Shown here: piece by piece, positions 5,897-13,124 of the stretch
Layout of the letters: every line of letters starts with the position of its first letter
Position numbering within the stretch: the stretch's first letter is position 1
IMG/VR virus record: IMGVR_UViG_3300035199_000448
Coordinates: 1-28,301 of that record
DNA: 28,301 nt
Strand: one strand, 5' to 3'
Source: a virus
Program-made: the position numbers and the translations under genes
Notes under the pieces: generated by a model
The model's input: only the letters and a program-made list of their open reading frames with translations
Database searches by the model: none
What the model was told of the DNA's origin: nothing

Positions 5897-6493
5897 CTAA
5901 TCCATTTCCGGCTGCGCCTCCAGATACGATTTCAACTTGCGTGGATCTCGCAGGTGTTTTAAGGGCATCTGGAGACAGGGGCCACTGCGCATCGTGTACT
6001 GCTCGGCGTGCGCGACAAACTCCTCCCAGAGGCACCACCCCTGGAACTCACCTTCCGTGATCCTCTCGGGATCTTCTGGCTGGTGTCGCTCGGTGAACGT
6101 GAACGTGTAGATATCTACCGCCTGGGGCTGCACGTCCCGCACCCTCACCCCGGCGATGTTTAGTCTCTCGGTGTTCTTGTTATCGATCCGCAGACCGTAC
6201 CGGCTAACGAAGTCCCTCTTGAAATCTCTGCGAGTGTCATCCTCATCCACGGGCAGGTCTATCAAGTGACCAATGATGTACTCGCCCATCAGCCCATCGT
6301 AGTGGGGGTTTTTTTTCATACCCTTCCTCCACTCGTCGCCGGTTCTCACGTCCCTGTCGTGCCGGATCTTCGCGTGCTTCAGGGCCTTGACGTGCCAGTC
6401 GTATGGACACCGCACCCAGATCGATCCCTCGTGCGAACCAAGGTTGGGGTACGCAGAGTTGCGAACCTGTCTTCGCTGTTTCAAAGATGTCAT
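5897..6493 (-). CDS. Unknown protein, possible PD-(D/E)XK nuclease-like fold
   Basis: This encodes 198 residues from ATG at 6493, with GGGAGG 6 bases upstream. The N-terminal third is basic and helical (HVKALKHAKIRHDRD). GLMGEYIIGHLIDLPVD (about residues 67-83) resembles the helix with a conserved Glu at the start of many phage PD-(D/E)XK-like proteins. A run of beta-like segments follows (RYGLRIDNKN, RVRDVQPQAVDIYTFTFTER) and then a Trp-rich stretch (FQGWCLWEEF). I do not see a clear D-x(n)-ExK catalytic core, so the nuclease idea is weak. It lies immediately below the helicase gene, which fits a DNA-metabolism role. Confidence 0.6.
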   Translation of the reverse strand: MTSLKQRRQVRNSAYPNLGSHEGSIWVRCPYDWHVKALKHAKIRHDRDVRTGDEWRKGMKKNPHYDGLMGEYIIGHLIDLPVDEDDTRRDFKRDFVSRYGLRIDNKNTERLNIAGVRVRDVQPQAVDIYTFTFTERHQPEDPERITEGEFQGWCLWEEFVAHAEQYTMRSGPCLQMPLKHLRDPRKLKSYLEAQPEMD

Positions 6494-6506
6494 CCTAACC
6501 TCCCTG

Positions 6507-7880
6507 TTAGAAAGTTACGTTTGCCCCCCAGTCAGGCTGTTGGACTCCGTTCTTGAACGTCGTGGTGTCCCGGTCCCAGTGTATGTTAAACGCACCAACC
6601 GGGCCATTCCTCTGCTTCACGACCATCAGTGAATACTCGTCTACCTCGCCCTGTTTGTTGTCATGTTTGTGAATGAAGATCACAACGTCTGCATCCTGCT
6701 CTATCGCTCCCGACTCCCGCAAGTGGTGCAACCTGGGCTTCTCGTCGGAGGCCCCCCGATTCAACTGGCAGCAACATACCACGGGTATATCCAACTCCAG
6801 GCTCATCCTTTTGAACTCCCTGGATATGCTGGCTACGTCCCTCTCACGCCCCTCTCTCCTCTTCAGTTGGCTGGGACTGGGTGTCACTAGCTGGAGATAG
6901 TCCACCAACACCATGCCAATTGGCAGCTTACTGGAAGACAGCATGGCCCTCAGCTGGAGTGCTATGTTCTCGGGGGAAAACCTCCCTCCCGTGACCACAT
7001 CCATGGGCAGACCCTTTATCACGTCGCATGCCTCCAGCACCACATCGCGAGTGTCCCCCAGCATCCCTGACCGCAGCTTGCGACTCTCGACCCCGCTAAT
7101 GGAAGACAACAGGCGGTCACATAGCTCGTCAGCGTGCATCTCCAGGCTGTACAGCACGGCACGAGGGCCACCCTCCGCTACGTGATGCGCAATATTTAAA
7201 GCGAGGCTCGTCTTACCCACCCCAGGTCGGGCGGCAATCACAATCAACTGTCCCTTCCTGAACCCGCCGCCAAGCAGGGTATCCAGGTCGGAGAATCCCG
7301 TGGGGCTGATGCGTCTGGCCCGCTGCTCGTTGGTCTCAGAAAGTCGCTCCTCAAACCTCTCCACCAGCCTACTGGTCGGTGCAATATCAGCCGCCATCTT
7401 GCGTGCTTGGGCTGCGTATAGATCCGATATGGTCTGGGCCAGCCTGTCCTGCACAGACTCCTCCCTCGCCTGTGAGGCCCTCAGAGCTTCATAGAGCGAC
7501 GTTTGCATTTTACGCTCTATGCTCCACTCCCTCACCTTTTCGGCGTAGAAGAGGGCGTGTGGCCCCGTAGGAACGATCCTGCCTATCACCTTCGTCAGAA
7601 CCTCCAGCCCGCCAGCCTTCTCTAGGGTTTCCGCTTGGCGCAGGTGGGTGACCAGCAGAGTGGGGTCACACTTCTTCTCCCTCGTCCACATGTGGAAGAT
7701 GGCATCATAGAGAACCTGATGAGCCTCGGGAAAAAAGTCTTCCGCTGTTACTGTCTCGCGCACGAGGTTCAGTTGGGTGCTGCTTACCATGATCGCAGCC
7801 AAGCAGCCGATCTCTGAGTCCTCGTCCCAGGGCAGTGTGGCCCCCAGGTCAATCGCCTTAGTCGTCTCACGCTTTGCCAT
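6507..7880 (-). CDS. dnaB: Replicative DNA helicase, DnaB-type
   Basis: A 457-residue hexameric helicase that would unwind DNA ahead of the replication fork. ATG at 7880 was chosen for its GGAGGAAGGG ribosome binding site; upstream in-frame starts lie inside the preceding gene. The N-terminal domain opens with LPWDEDSEIGCLAAIM, typical of DnaB. The RecA-like ATPase domain has Walker A ARPGVGKTS (Lys at about 223), the MGVLVD-type Walker B as MVLVDYLQLV (Asp at about 327), CCCQLNRG, and the DnaB signature LRESGAIEQDADVV followed by the arginine-finger region KQRNGPVG. It lies directly after the putative initiator gene, overlapping it by 14 bases, as helicase and loader genes often do. Confidence 0.95.
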   Translation of the reverse strand: MAKRETTKAIDLGATLPWDEDSEIGCLAAIMVSSTQLNLVRETVTAEDFFPEAHQVLYDAIFHMWTREKKCDPTLLVTHLRQAETLEKAGGLEVLTKVIGRIVPTGPHALFYAEKVREWSIERKMQTSLYEALRASQAREESVQDRLAQTISDLYAAQARKMAADIAPTSRLVERFEERLSETNEQRARRISPTGFSDLDTLLGGGFRKGQLIVIAARPGVGKTSLALNIAHHVAEGGPRAVLYSLEMHADELCDRLLSSISGVESRKLRSGMLGDTRDVVLEACDVIKGLPMDVVTGGRFSPENIALQLRAMLSSSKLPIGMVLVDYLQLVTPSPSQLKRREGRERDVASISREFKRMSLELDIPVVCCCQLNRGASDEKPRLHHLRESGAIEQDADVVIFIHKHDNKQGEVDEYSLMVVKQRNGPVGAFNIHWDRDTTTFKNGVQQPDWGANVTF

Positions 7881-8427
7881 TCCCTTCCTCCATTCCGAGT
7901 TCAATCCGTTGACGTTGAAGTTCCTCGCGAGACAGCATAGGCACGTCCTCACCACCCCGCGTCCTACGCCCCCCTTTTTTCGAAAGGGGGGTAGGGGGGT
8001 TTAATACTCTTCTCTTCTCTTCTCTGGTCACGCTCATGTCACGTTCGGAGCGTGACATTTTTGGGACAGAATCGTCCCGCGCATTCCTCTTGCGAATCGC
8101 CGCAAGTCCCCTGGCCTTAGCACCTTGCGACAGATGTCGCTCGAAGTTGGGGATGTGGATAACGGGTCGGTCACCACTGTCGTCGTACTCCAGCCACCCG
8201 ACCTCGACTAGCAATTCTGGGAACCCCGGCAAACCAAGACGACGCCCGAGGGACACAAGCGTGACACCTGTCACGCTGCCAGCGTGACATTGGCGTGACA
8301 CCCACGACCAGAAAGCGTGACAATAACCCACGATTGTCTCCTCCCTGACCTCCAGTTTCTCTGCCATCTCCAGCACAGCGGGATCTTCCATCAGGTCTAG
8401 CCGCATCTTGATCCAGTCGCCTGCCAT
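7867..8427 (-). CDS. Putative replication initiator/organizer protein
   Basis: This encodes 186 residues from ATG at 8427 (GGAG 8 bases upstream). The N-terminal 120 residues have the look of a winged-helix phage replisome organizer: WIKMRLDLMEDPAVLEMAEKL, then a helical GYCHAFWSWVSRQ, LVSLGRRLGLPGFPELLVEVGWL and IPNFERHL. The C-terminal third is basic and low in complexity, partly created by a palindromic repeat (NPPTPLSKKGG). The gene ends inside the start of the DnaB gene, which supports a helicase-loading or origin-binding job. It also contains eight copies of a GCGTGACA-type repeat in different codon phases. The family assignment is inferred from architecture and context, not from a signature motif. 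Confidence 0.65.
   Translation of the reverse strand: MAGDWIKMRLDLMEDPAVLEMAEKLEVREETIVGYCHAFWSWVSRQCHAGSVTGVTLVSLGRRLGLPGFPELLVEVGWLEYDDSGDRPVIHIPNFERHLSQGAKARGLAAIRKRNARDDSVPKMSRSERDMSVTREEKRRVLNPPTPLSKKGGRRTRGGEDVPMLSREELQRQRIELGMEEGNGKA
7969..7999. repeat. C6T3/A3G6 palindrome inside the initiator gene
   Basis: CCCCCCTTT (7969-7977) and AAAGGGGGG (7983-7991) form a perfect 9-bp stem with a TTTCG loop, followed by TA and a second run of six G. Palindromes of this form, encoding PP-L-KKGG-like peptides, are known as interspersed repeats in several bacterial groups. Here it lies in frame in the basic tail of the initiator protein. Confidence 0.6.
8025..8058. repeat. Iteron-like cluster I (3 copies)
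   Basis: Three copies related to GCGTGACA: inverted at 8025-8034 (one mismatch), inverted at 8036-8045 (one mismatch) and direct at 8049-8058. The second and third make an inverted pair ATGTCACG-N5-CGTGACAT. They lie next to a polypyrimidine tract (8008-8025) and the 7969-7999 palindrome. They read in different codon phases of the overlapping gene, pointing to selection on the DNA itself. Confidence 0.65.
8258..8323. repeat. Iteron-like cluster II (5 copies), candidate origin
   Basis: Five exact copies of GCGTGACA in 66 bases: direct at 8259-8266, inverted at 8269-8276, direct at 8282-8289, 8293-8300 and 8315-8322. The first two form a 20-base inverted repeat (9-bp arms, 2-base spacer). The last three are spaced 11 and 22 bases, about one and two helix turns. 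They lie inside the putative initiator gene just upstream of the DnaB gene. This is the layout of a phage replication origin such as that in lambda O. Confidence 0.7.
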
Positions 8428-8447
8428 TTTTTTCTCCGTAAAAAAAG

Positions 8448-8477
8448 ATTTAACCTACGATGCCCTTCTGTTAAAAT
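8448..8477. promoter_or_regulatory. Possible divergent promoters
   Basis: The 88-base AT-rich gap between the divergent genes holds TTTAAC-N17-TAAAAT on the plus strand (8449-8477) and TTAACA-N15-TTAAAT on the minus strand (8474 to 8448). They could drive the lone plus-strand gene and the initiator/DnaB operon. Matches to the sigma-70 consensus are partial and the minus-strand spacing is short. Confidence 0.3.
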
Positions 8478-8515
8478 ACCCACCTCGCATTAACAAGACG
8501 GGCCTATGTACCACC

Positions 8516-8848
8516 ATGGAAGATCCCGAAATCCTGCGCTACGGGGCGCTGCCTCTAGTCTGCCTCATACTGTACGTCGTCATAGACAAAGTTGTAGTAC
8601 CCCTGGTTAACGAGTGGCGGAATGGATGGCGACACACTGAGGATGGAGGAAGCTCTGGAGGACACAGTAACGGTACTCTCGCCTCGGAATACCGAGTGGC
8701 ACGCCTTGAGCAGGATCTTCACGAGCTTCGAGTCGCGGTTGAGGAAGCTAGAAGGGCGACTGACGCAGAGGTGCGAGACATCCGAGTCAGCGCCCAGGTA
8801 AGCCAAGCTATCCTCAAACGACTGGAACGCCGCTTCGACGACCTCTAG
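8516..8848 (+). CDS. Single-pass membrane protein with coiled coil (holin/spanin-like)
   Basis: This encodes 110 residues from ATG at 8516, the only plus-strand gene between 2769 and the right end. After a short acidic N-terminus (MEDPEILRYG) comes one clear membrane segment (residues about 11-31, LPLVCLILYVV...VVVPLV), then a Gly/Ser linker and a heptad-like coiled coil (RLEQDLHELRVAVEEARRAT, residues about 62-81) ending in ILKRLERRF. The layout resembles small phage lysis or membrane-anchored accessory proteins, but no holin or Rz signature is present. The ribosome binding site is weak. It starts in a divergent gap with a possible promoter and ends with a 4-base overlap with the convergent beta-helix gene. 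An upstream in-frame start at 8408 would invade the divergent gene and is rejected. Confidence 0.65.
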   Translation: MEDPEILRYGALPLVCLILYVVIDKVVVPLVNEWRNGWRHTEDGGSSGGHSNGTLASEYRVARLEQDLHELRVAVEEARRATDAEVRDIRVSAQVSQAILKRLERRFDDL

Positions 8849-10062
8849 TCCACAGGCTCCCACCTGTAGTCGGGCAGGTGTTCCGGCTTCCCGTTGGCTG
8901 CCTGCGAACCCTCGTTGTAAGTGTGATGGATAAACCCATGCGCCCTCCCCCTCGCTGGCTTCCACTGCCAGTTGATACCCATCTTGCTGACCCTGGGAAG
9001 TTTCTCTAGGTCATCGTGATTGCCAGCTATCACATCGCGCCCATCGCAGTAGCAATTGTAGAACGAGTTGCACCGACCCCACTGGTTGATGTTCGCGCTC
9101 CTGTTGGCGATGCTCCTGTGGTTGCGAACGCTGCACCACTTTGCGTCGGTGCTTAGATCGATACCGTTCAACCCATTCTTGTAGGTCAAGCAATCGGTCA
9201 CATTGAAACTACCAGCCCCGAGGACGATGCCGGTGTTGGTGTTGTTATTAGCACTGGTTCCGCGCAGGTTTATCCCCATGGGAAACGGGCAGTTGCTGCC
9301 ATCAGCTCCAGCCGGTGGTTCACCGCTGAACCCCTGGAGGAATATCCCATTGCCGTTGTTGTCGTAGCTTCCCCCGACTACGTTAACCCCGAAGACAGGG
9401 ATGCGATCCCGCGTCACAGTGTGATCACGCCAGGGAGCGTACTTGAAAGTCAGCCCGTTGTCATTGCTGTAACAGTGGACCGATATTATGTCGCAGCCAC
9501 CTGATGCACCGTGCGTGATGTCGATACCGTCACCCGTAGCCCCCTCGCCCGCCGTCACCCTGCCGTTGTGATGGCACTTTGCGTTTTGGATCAACAACTT
9601 CACGTTGTCGTTTCCAACCTTAATGCCGTCGTAATAGGCGTGGCTGTAGTGGCCCCCGAGGATGCTGACGTTGGTCGTGTACGCCAACCAGAGGTTCCAG
9701 TTTTTGGGAGACATTGAGAAGTGACAGTTGTTAAGGGTCACGTCCTCGCAGTGCTGCACCCAACAGATTGTCTGGTGCCTCGTGCCACCGCTGTCTCCGC
9801 TTCCAATGATGCGAACATTGTCCAGTGTGATGCGGTTGCTCTTCAACATCGTGATGATGCCAGACAATCTACCAAGGTCGTCTGGTTCTGCGATGATAGT
9901 CATGTCACGAAGAGTAACGCACTCAACCCGGTCGATGTGAAAAGGCATAAAGTCCCAGCCAGCGAGAAGCAGATAGGTTCTACCCTCGCCGTCTAGGATC
10001 TGACCAGACCTCGGTACAATAGACTCTCGGATAATGTTATCGGCAGGCAAATGAATAGTCAC
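8845..10062 (-). CDS. Right-handed beta-helix protein (tailspike/pectate-lyase-like)
   Basis: This encodes 405 residues from GTG at 10062 (GGGAGG 9 bases upstream), overlapping the previous stop by four bases (GTGA). Residues about 40-330 show regular beta-helix coils: VTLRDMTIIAEP, ITLDNVRIIGSGDSG, VTLNNCHFSMS, VSILGGHYSH, then GDGIDITHG, GNGIFLQGF, NTGIVLGAG and LNGIDLSTD, with Asn ladders (NNGNG, NNNTNTG). This is the pectate-lyase superfold of phage tailspikes and depolymerases, which bind or cut host polysaccharide. There is no obvious N-terminal virion-binding domain. Its place at the end of the recombination operon is unusual for a tailspike. It could also be a surface-modifying enzyme. 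Catalytic residues cannot be assigned by eye. Confidence 0.82.
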   Translation of the reverse strand: MTIHLPADNIIRESIVPRSGQILDGEGRTYLLLAGWDFMPFHIDRVECVTLRDMTIIAEPDDLGRLSGIITMLKSNRITLDNVRIIGSGDSGGTRHQTICWVQHCEDVTLNNCHFSMSPKNWNLWLAYTTNVSILGGHYSHAYYDGIKVGNDNVKLLIQNAKCHHNGRVTAGEGATGDGIDITHGASGGCDIISVHCYSNDNGLTFKYAPWRDHTVTRDRIPVFGVNVVGGSYDNNGNGIFLQGFSGEPPAGADGSNCPFPMGINLRGTSANNNTNTGIVLGAGSFNVTDCLTYKNGLNGIDLSTDAKWCSVRNHRSIANRSANINQWGRCNSFYNCYCDGRDVIAGNHDDLEKLPRVSKMGINWQWKPARGRAHGFIHHTYNEGSQAANGKPEHLPDYRWEPVD

Positions 10063-10475
10063 GCTAGTTCCTCCCTGAGCAAAAGTTTCCTTGTTGGCTT
10101 GTCTTCTAGTGCGCTGACAGACGCATAGTATTCAACCGGGTGGGTGCGGTCAGCGCGGTTGATTTCCAACGCCGACACATACGGGCGAGCCGCATCGTGA
10201 TAAGCCTTGAGGCGTTCGACCAATATGGTCGAGGCCCCCATGTCTTTCTTTATCACTGATAGCTGGGCGCGAAGGAGTTTGTTGGACGCCTTTGCTTTAT
10301 TGTGTTGCGCGTCCAGCTTTTCGTTGACAGATTTAAACCCGCTAGATTCTTCCTGCACTTTCGCCAGCAACTCCCTTACAGCCAGGAGTTCCTTGTGTAA
10401 CTCCTCCGCTGTGACAGGTTCCTTCTTCGTCTTCTTTTTCTTCGGTTCGGTCTTCTTCTTCTTCTTCTTCGTCAT
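10059..10475 (-). CDS. Lys-rich coiled-coil protein
   Basis: This encodes 138 residues from ATG at 10475, 5-6 bases after AAGGAGGT; a GTG one codon earlier is the alternative. The N-terminus is a lysine tract (MTKKKKKKTEPKKKKTKKEP) followed by a long predicted coiled coil (AEELHKELLAVRELLAKVQE through KASNKLLRAQLSVIKKDMG, residues about 23-82) and a mixed C-terminal domain. It would bind nucleic acid or a partner protein. It lies between RecT and the beta-helix gene, overlapping the latter by four bases and following the recT stop by 23 bases. Possibly an accessory DNA-binding protein; no family is recognised. Confidence 0.7.
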   Translation of the reverse strand: MTKKKKKKTEPKKKKTKKEPVTAEELHKELLAVRELLAKVQEESSGFKSVNEKLDAQHNKAKASNKLLRAQLSVIKKDMGASTILVERLKAYHDAARPYVSALEINRADRTHPVEYYASVSALEDKPTRKLLLREELA

Positions 10476-10498
10476 CACTACCTCCTTGTTGTATGCTG

Positions 10499-11560
10499 CT
10501 ATACGAGCGTCTTCTGGGTACTGGTAGAAAGCTGTGCCTCGCGGATCTTACGCAACGACAGTAAGCCATCCCGCTCATCGTTCGTCAATTCAGGGTCTGC
10601 ACTGACAAGGTCGTAGTGATCCCGCAGCGTAGAGGTGTTGCGCTTCTTTCGTGCCTCATTCCAGAAACCGCTGATCGTGGGAATCGCCTCGACAACAGCC
10701 TGGGCCTGATCGACAAGAGACAGTGTGGCGTCAGGCGCTACGGTCTCCACCTCCTCCTCCTCGACGACCGACTCTTCCTGCGGAACCAGTGACTGCAACA
10801 TAGCAGTAGCGCGCTGCATCTTATCGCCAGCTCCCTGTGAGTTGATCACAGTACCCTCGATGTGTGTATGCTCAGACAACTCCTCCTGCATGGCTAGACG
10901 CTGAAGCTCTGCACTCACCGGCACCAGACCGCGATTCACCATGTCCCTAATGACAGTTTTCTTTGCCATCGTTGCGAAGCTGGTTTTCCACGGGCTGTCG
11001 CTCTTGTTGTGCGACGGCGAATATTTTTTCATGTGGGCATCTATCTTTGCTCGACCCCATACGCTTCGCTGCTTACCCCCATCCTTCATGGTGACCACGC
11101 AATAGGCGTGCGTGATCGGGCGACTCTCCCTGTCGGGGTCTTCGCTTGGTATGTGCTGGATGCTGGGTGAATCACCCAGGGTGTACTTGAAGAAATCTCC
11201 CTCCAACACCACCTCCAAAGTTGTGGTTGATATCTCGCCCGAACGCCGCATGAGAGATAGCAAGCCCTTGTATCCGACCACCAAGGTGCATTCAGAGCCG
11301 TAAGGGACGAGGTACGCTTGGCCCAGTGTGCCATCCATCTCCAGGCCCAGCGTACTGGCCTGGGCAATCGAGGAGAACAGAGATACCTGGGTGCATTCGA
11401 GCAGCTTAGGATTCTTTCTCAGACACCCCAGAACCAGGGATGTCATCCGGTCGGGGGAGAGATGCTTGGGCAGCCCCTCGTACAATTTGCTCATCATTTC
11501 GGGCGTCCTCATCAGATCTCTGATCTGATCCACTTTCCTCACCATTTGATTCTTCGCCAT
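10499..11560 (-). CDS. recT: RecT-family single-strand annealing protein
   Basis: A 353-residue recombinase that would coat single-stranded DNA and anneal it to complementary strands, working with the YqaJ-type exonuclease two genes upstream. ATG at 11560 follows a strong GAGGAGGAG site. RecT hallmarks are present: LFSSIAQASTLGLEMDGTLGQAYLVPYG in two parts (SIAQASTLGLE and GQAYLVPYG), LVVGYKGLLSLMRRSGEI, VWGRAKIDAHMKKYS, SPWKTSFATMAKKTVIR and RGLVPVS. After about residue 225 the conserved core ends and an acidic, variable tail begins (ESVVEEEEVETVAPD), which may bind a partner such as SSB. Its first 155 bases overlap the end of the acidic gene upstream in another frame. Confidence 0.95.
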   Translation of the reverse strand: MAKNQMVRKVDQIRDLMRTPEMMSKLYEGLPKHLSPDRMTSLVLGCLRKNPKLLECTQVSLFSSIAQASTLGLEMDGTLGQAYLVPYGSECTLVVGYKGLLSLMRRSGEISTTTLEVVLEGDFFKYTLGDSPSIQHIPSEDPDRESRPITHAYCVVTMKDGGKQRSVWGRAKIDAHMKKYSPSHNKSDSPWKTSFATMAKKTVIRDMVNRGLVPVSAELQRLAMQEELSEHTHIEGTVINSQGAGDKMQRATAMLQSLVPQEESVVEEEEVETVAPDATLSLVDQAQAVVEAIPTISGFWNEARKKRNTSTLRDHYDLVSADPELTNDERDGLLSLRKIREAQLSTSTQKTLV

Positions 11561-11720
11561 CGTCAGTCTCCTCCTCAATGAGATTTAACATAGAGTCAGC
11601 CGCCGCGCGACCGTCCTCATCTAGTCCACCCGCCAAGTCGCGGATGGTTTCGCTGTGCTGCATCAGCAGTTCAGCCAGCTCCATCGACAGTTGATGGGCC
11701 TCGGTAATCAGTTCCTCCAT
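11406..11720 (-). CDS. Acidic protein overlapping recT
   Basis: This encodes 104 residues from ATG at 11720, 20 bases after the exonuclease stop; an ATG at 11774 would overlap that gene. The N-terminal half is a helix pair (MEELITEAHQLSMELAELLM, then SETIRDLAGGLDEDGRAAAD). The C-terminal half is strongly acidic and Ser-rich (IEEETDDGEESNGEES). The codons for IEEETDD carry the recT ribosome binding site, and the frame runs 155 bases into recT. Translation of the N-terminal half is likely; whether the full overlap is used is less sure. Its charge suggests a DNA mimic or a partner of the exonuclease/annealase pair. Confidence 0.55.
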   Translation of the reverse strand: MEELITEAHQLSMELAELLMQHSETIRDLAGGLDEDGRAAADSMLNLIEEETDDGEESNGEESGSDQRSDEDARNDEQIVRGAAQASLPRPDDIPGSGVSEKES

Positions 11721-11739
11721 TTTGCTTTTCTCGGTAACG

Positions 11740-12843
11740 CTAATCGCTCTCGATACTACTCGGTGCCTCGGCATCGATGATCCCCCTCGCCGCCTCGATC
11801 TTGGCCTTGTTGTTACTGCGCCGCAGCACCCGGTCAGAGCGAGGCTTCACCTCGTACCCCTTCCTCTCCTGGGTCTTGAACGTGTACGCCGCGCCGTTGT
11901 TCAGAACCCCCATCTCACCGCTCTGGATTCGAGCGATAAGAGTTGCCTTGCAGAACCCAGAAATCACATCCGCCTTACGCCGCAGGGCCATGGCAGCCTG
12001 ATTGATTTCATCGACCACATCGTACTCGGGTTCCAACTCGACGACCTTGCCAGAAAGCTCGTTGATAAAGAGGGCCTTCAGGCTGTCGATCTGCGATGCA
12101 ATATTGCTGTCAACCACATCGGGGGCTACACGCTTCTCCACGTTGTTCATCCAGAAGTCTCGCTCCTTGGCGATGAGCGCCGACTGGAATTCCTCGACCT
12201 CCACGAACCCGAAATACTTGACGCGCAGGCCACCGTAACCGGCGAGCAGGCAGGCGAGTACCCCCCAACTGTAGCCCATCACCGCCATCGCATGCTGGAC
12301 CTGACACATGTATTCCAACGGGTACTCCATGGCGTTATCCCCCCAGTCGCTTTCATGACCAGAGGTCTTTATCTCCAGCACGCCACGACCCTTTAGCTTG
12401 TCGAACGCCTCGGCAGGAAACCCGTCGAACAGTTCCAGAACCTTATCGTTCGGCTCCTGAATCCAGCCATCCAGGGTCGCCGTCATCCAGCGATTCTCCG
12501 CATGCCTTTGAATCTTATAGCGACCTGGATTGATAATGCCGTGCGGGTCGTCGGGGAAGAAGTGCTGCTTCGCCTTCTGCCGGATACGACCCTCGGCGTA
12601 ATTGCCCCACTCAATCGCCTCGTTAACCTCCTCATCCACTTTTATGTCTTCAGCGTTGACAGCTTCTGTCACCTTATCCTTCCAGACTGTTATCGGCTTA
12701 CAGTAACGAGACAGGCCACACGCTGCCGCTGCATCGGATGCGCCCAGCCCCTCCTTCCTTAGCTTCAACCACGCCTCTTTCTTTTTTCTCCGCTCGGCTG
12801 CACTCCGCGCGGAGTCAATCCCCTTAGCTGGTGGCAACACCAT
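11740..12843 (-). CDS. YqaJ-type (lambda-exonuclease-like) recombinase nuclease
   Basis: A 367-residue 5'-3' exonuclease of the YqaJ family, the usual partner of RecT, which resects double-stranded ends to give single strands. The N-terminal LGASDAAAACGLSRY...VWKDK is the family signature. The catalytic core of the PD-(D/E)XK fold is visible as EWGNYAEGR (Glu84), TATLDGW (Asp125) and LEIKT (Glu157, Lys159), followed by the YMCQVQHAMAVMG helix. The C-terminal third is helical, with a KVVELEPEYDVVDEINQAA segment typical of these phage proteins. ATG at 12843 has AAGGAGC 9 bases upstream and overlaps the HTH gene by 20 bases. Confidence 0.9.
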   Translation of the reverse strand: MVLPPAKGIDSARSAAERRKKKEAWLKLRKEGLGASDAAAACGLSRYCKPITVWKDKVTEAVNAEDIKVDEEVNEAIEWGNYAEGRIRQKAKQHFFPDDPHGIINPGRYKIQRHAENRWMTATLDGWIQEPNDKVLELFDGFPAEAFDKLKGRGVLEIKTSGHESDWGDNAMEYPLEYMCQVQHAMAVMGYSWGVLACLLAGYGGLRVKYFGFVEVEEFQSALIAKERDFWMNNVEKRVAPDVVDSNIASQIDSLKALFINELSGKVVELEPEYDVVDEINQAAMALRRKADVISGFCKATLIARIQSGEMGVLNNGAAYTFKTQERKGYEVKPRSDRVLRRSNNKAKIEAARGIIDAEAPSSIESD

Positions 12844-13048
12844 TCTTCTTGCTCCTTTCTTTTTCCCTGGCCTCCCTGGCCCGTTGCTTCTTGAGCAATC
12901 GAAGCGAGGATAAGGGTATCATCCACGCCCTCGGGCTGAACTTACTGGCTCCCTCCAGGGTGCCGTCGATGCACATCTGCCTGATGCGGGCATCTGTTAC
13001 CCCCATCTCATCAGCAGCCTCCATTGAATTCAGAATCGTCTTACGCAT
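12824..13048 (-). CDS. Small helix-turn-helix protein, first gene of the recombination operon
   Basis: This encodes 74 residues from ATG at 13048, with AGAGGAGTG about 6 bases upstream; a further in-frame ATG at 13126 is rejected because it lies upstream of the promoter. Residues 10-45 (SMEAADEMGVTDARIRQMC, IDGTLEGASK, FSPRAWMIP) match the pattern of excisionase/MerR-like winged-helix domains that read a helix followed by a wing ending in W-x-IP. The C-terminus is a basic helix (KKQRAREAREKERSKK). It may regulate its own promoter 40 bases upstream or act as a directionality factor for the serine recombinase. That role is inferred. Confidence 0.75.
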   Translation of the reverse strand: MRKTILNSMEAADEMGVTDARIRQMCIDGTLEGASKFSPRAWMIPLSSLRLLKKQRAREAREKERSKKNGVATS

Positions 13049-13089
13049 GTTGCACTCCTCTCTTGATGTCCCAACCCCGCACTTATCCC

Positions 13090-13117
13090 ATATTAACGCT
13101 AACAGAAGCGGTGTCAA
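13090..13117 (-). promoter_or_regulatory. Sigma-70-type promoter of the recombination operon
   Basis: On the minus strand a perfect -35 box TTGACA (13117-13112) is followed after 16 bases by TAATAT (13095-13090). Transcription would begin near 13082 and read the HTH gene at 13048. The spacer contains the near-palindrome TTAGCGTTAA, a possible operator. It lies just beyond the terminator of the upstream structural operon, which supports an independent start. Confidence 0.6.
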
Positions 13118-13124
13118 GAGGCAC

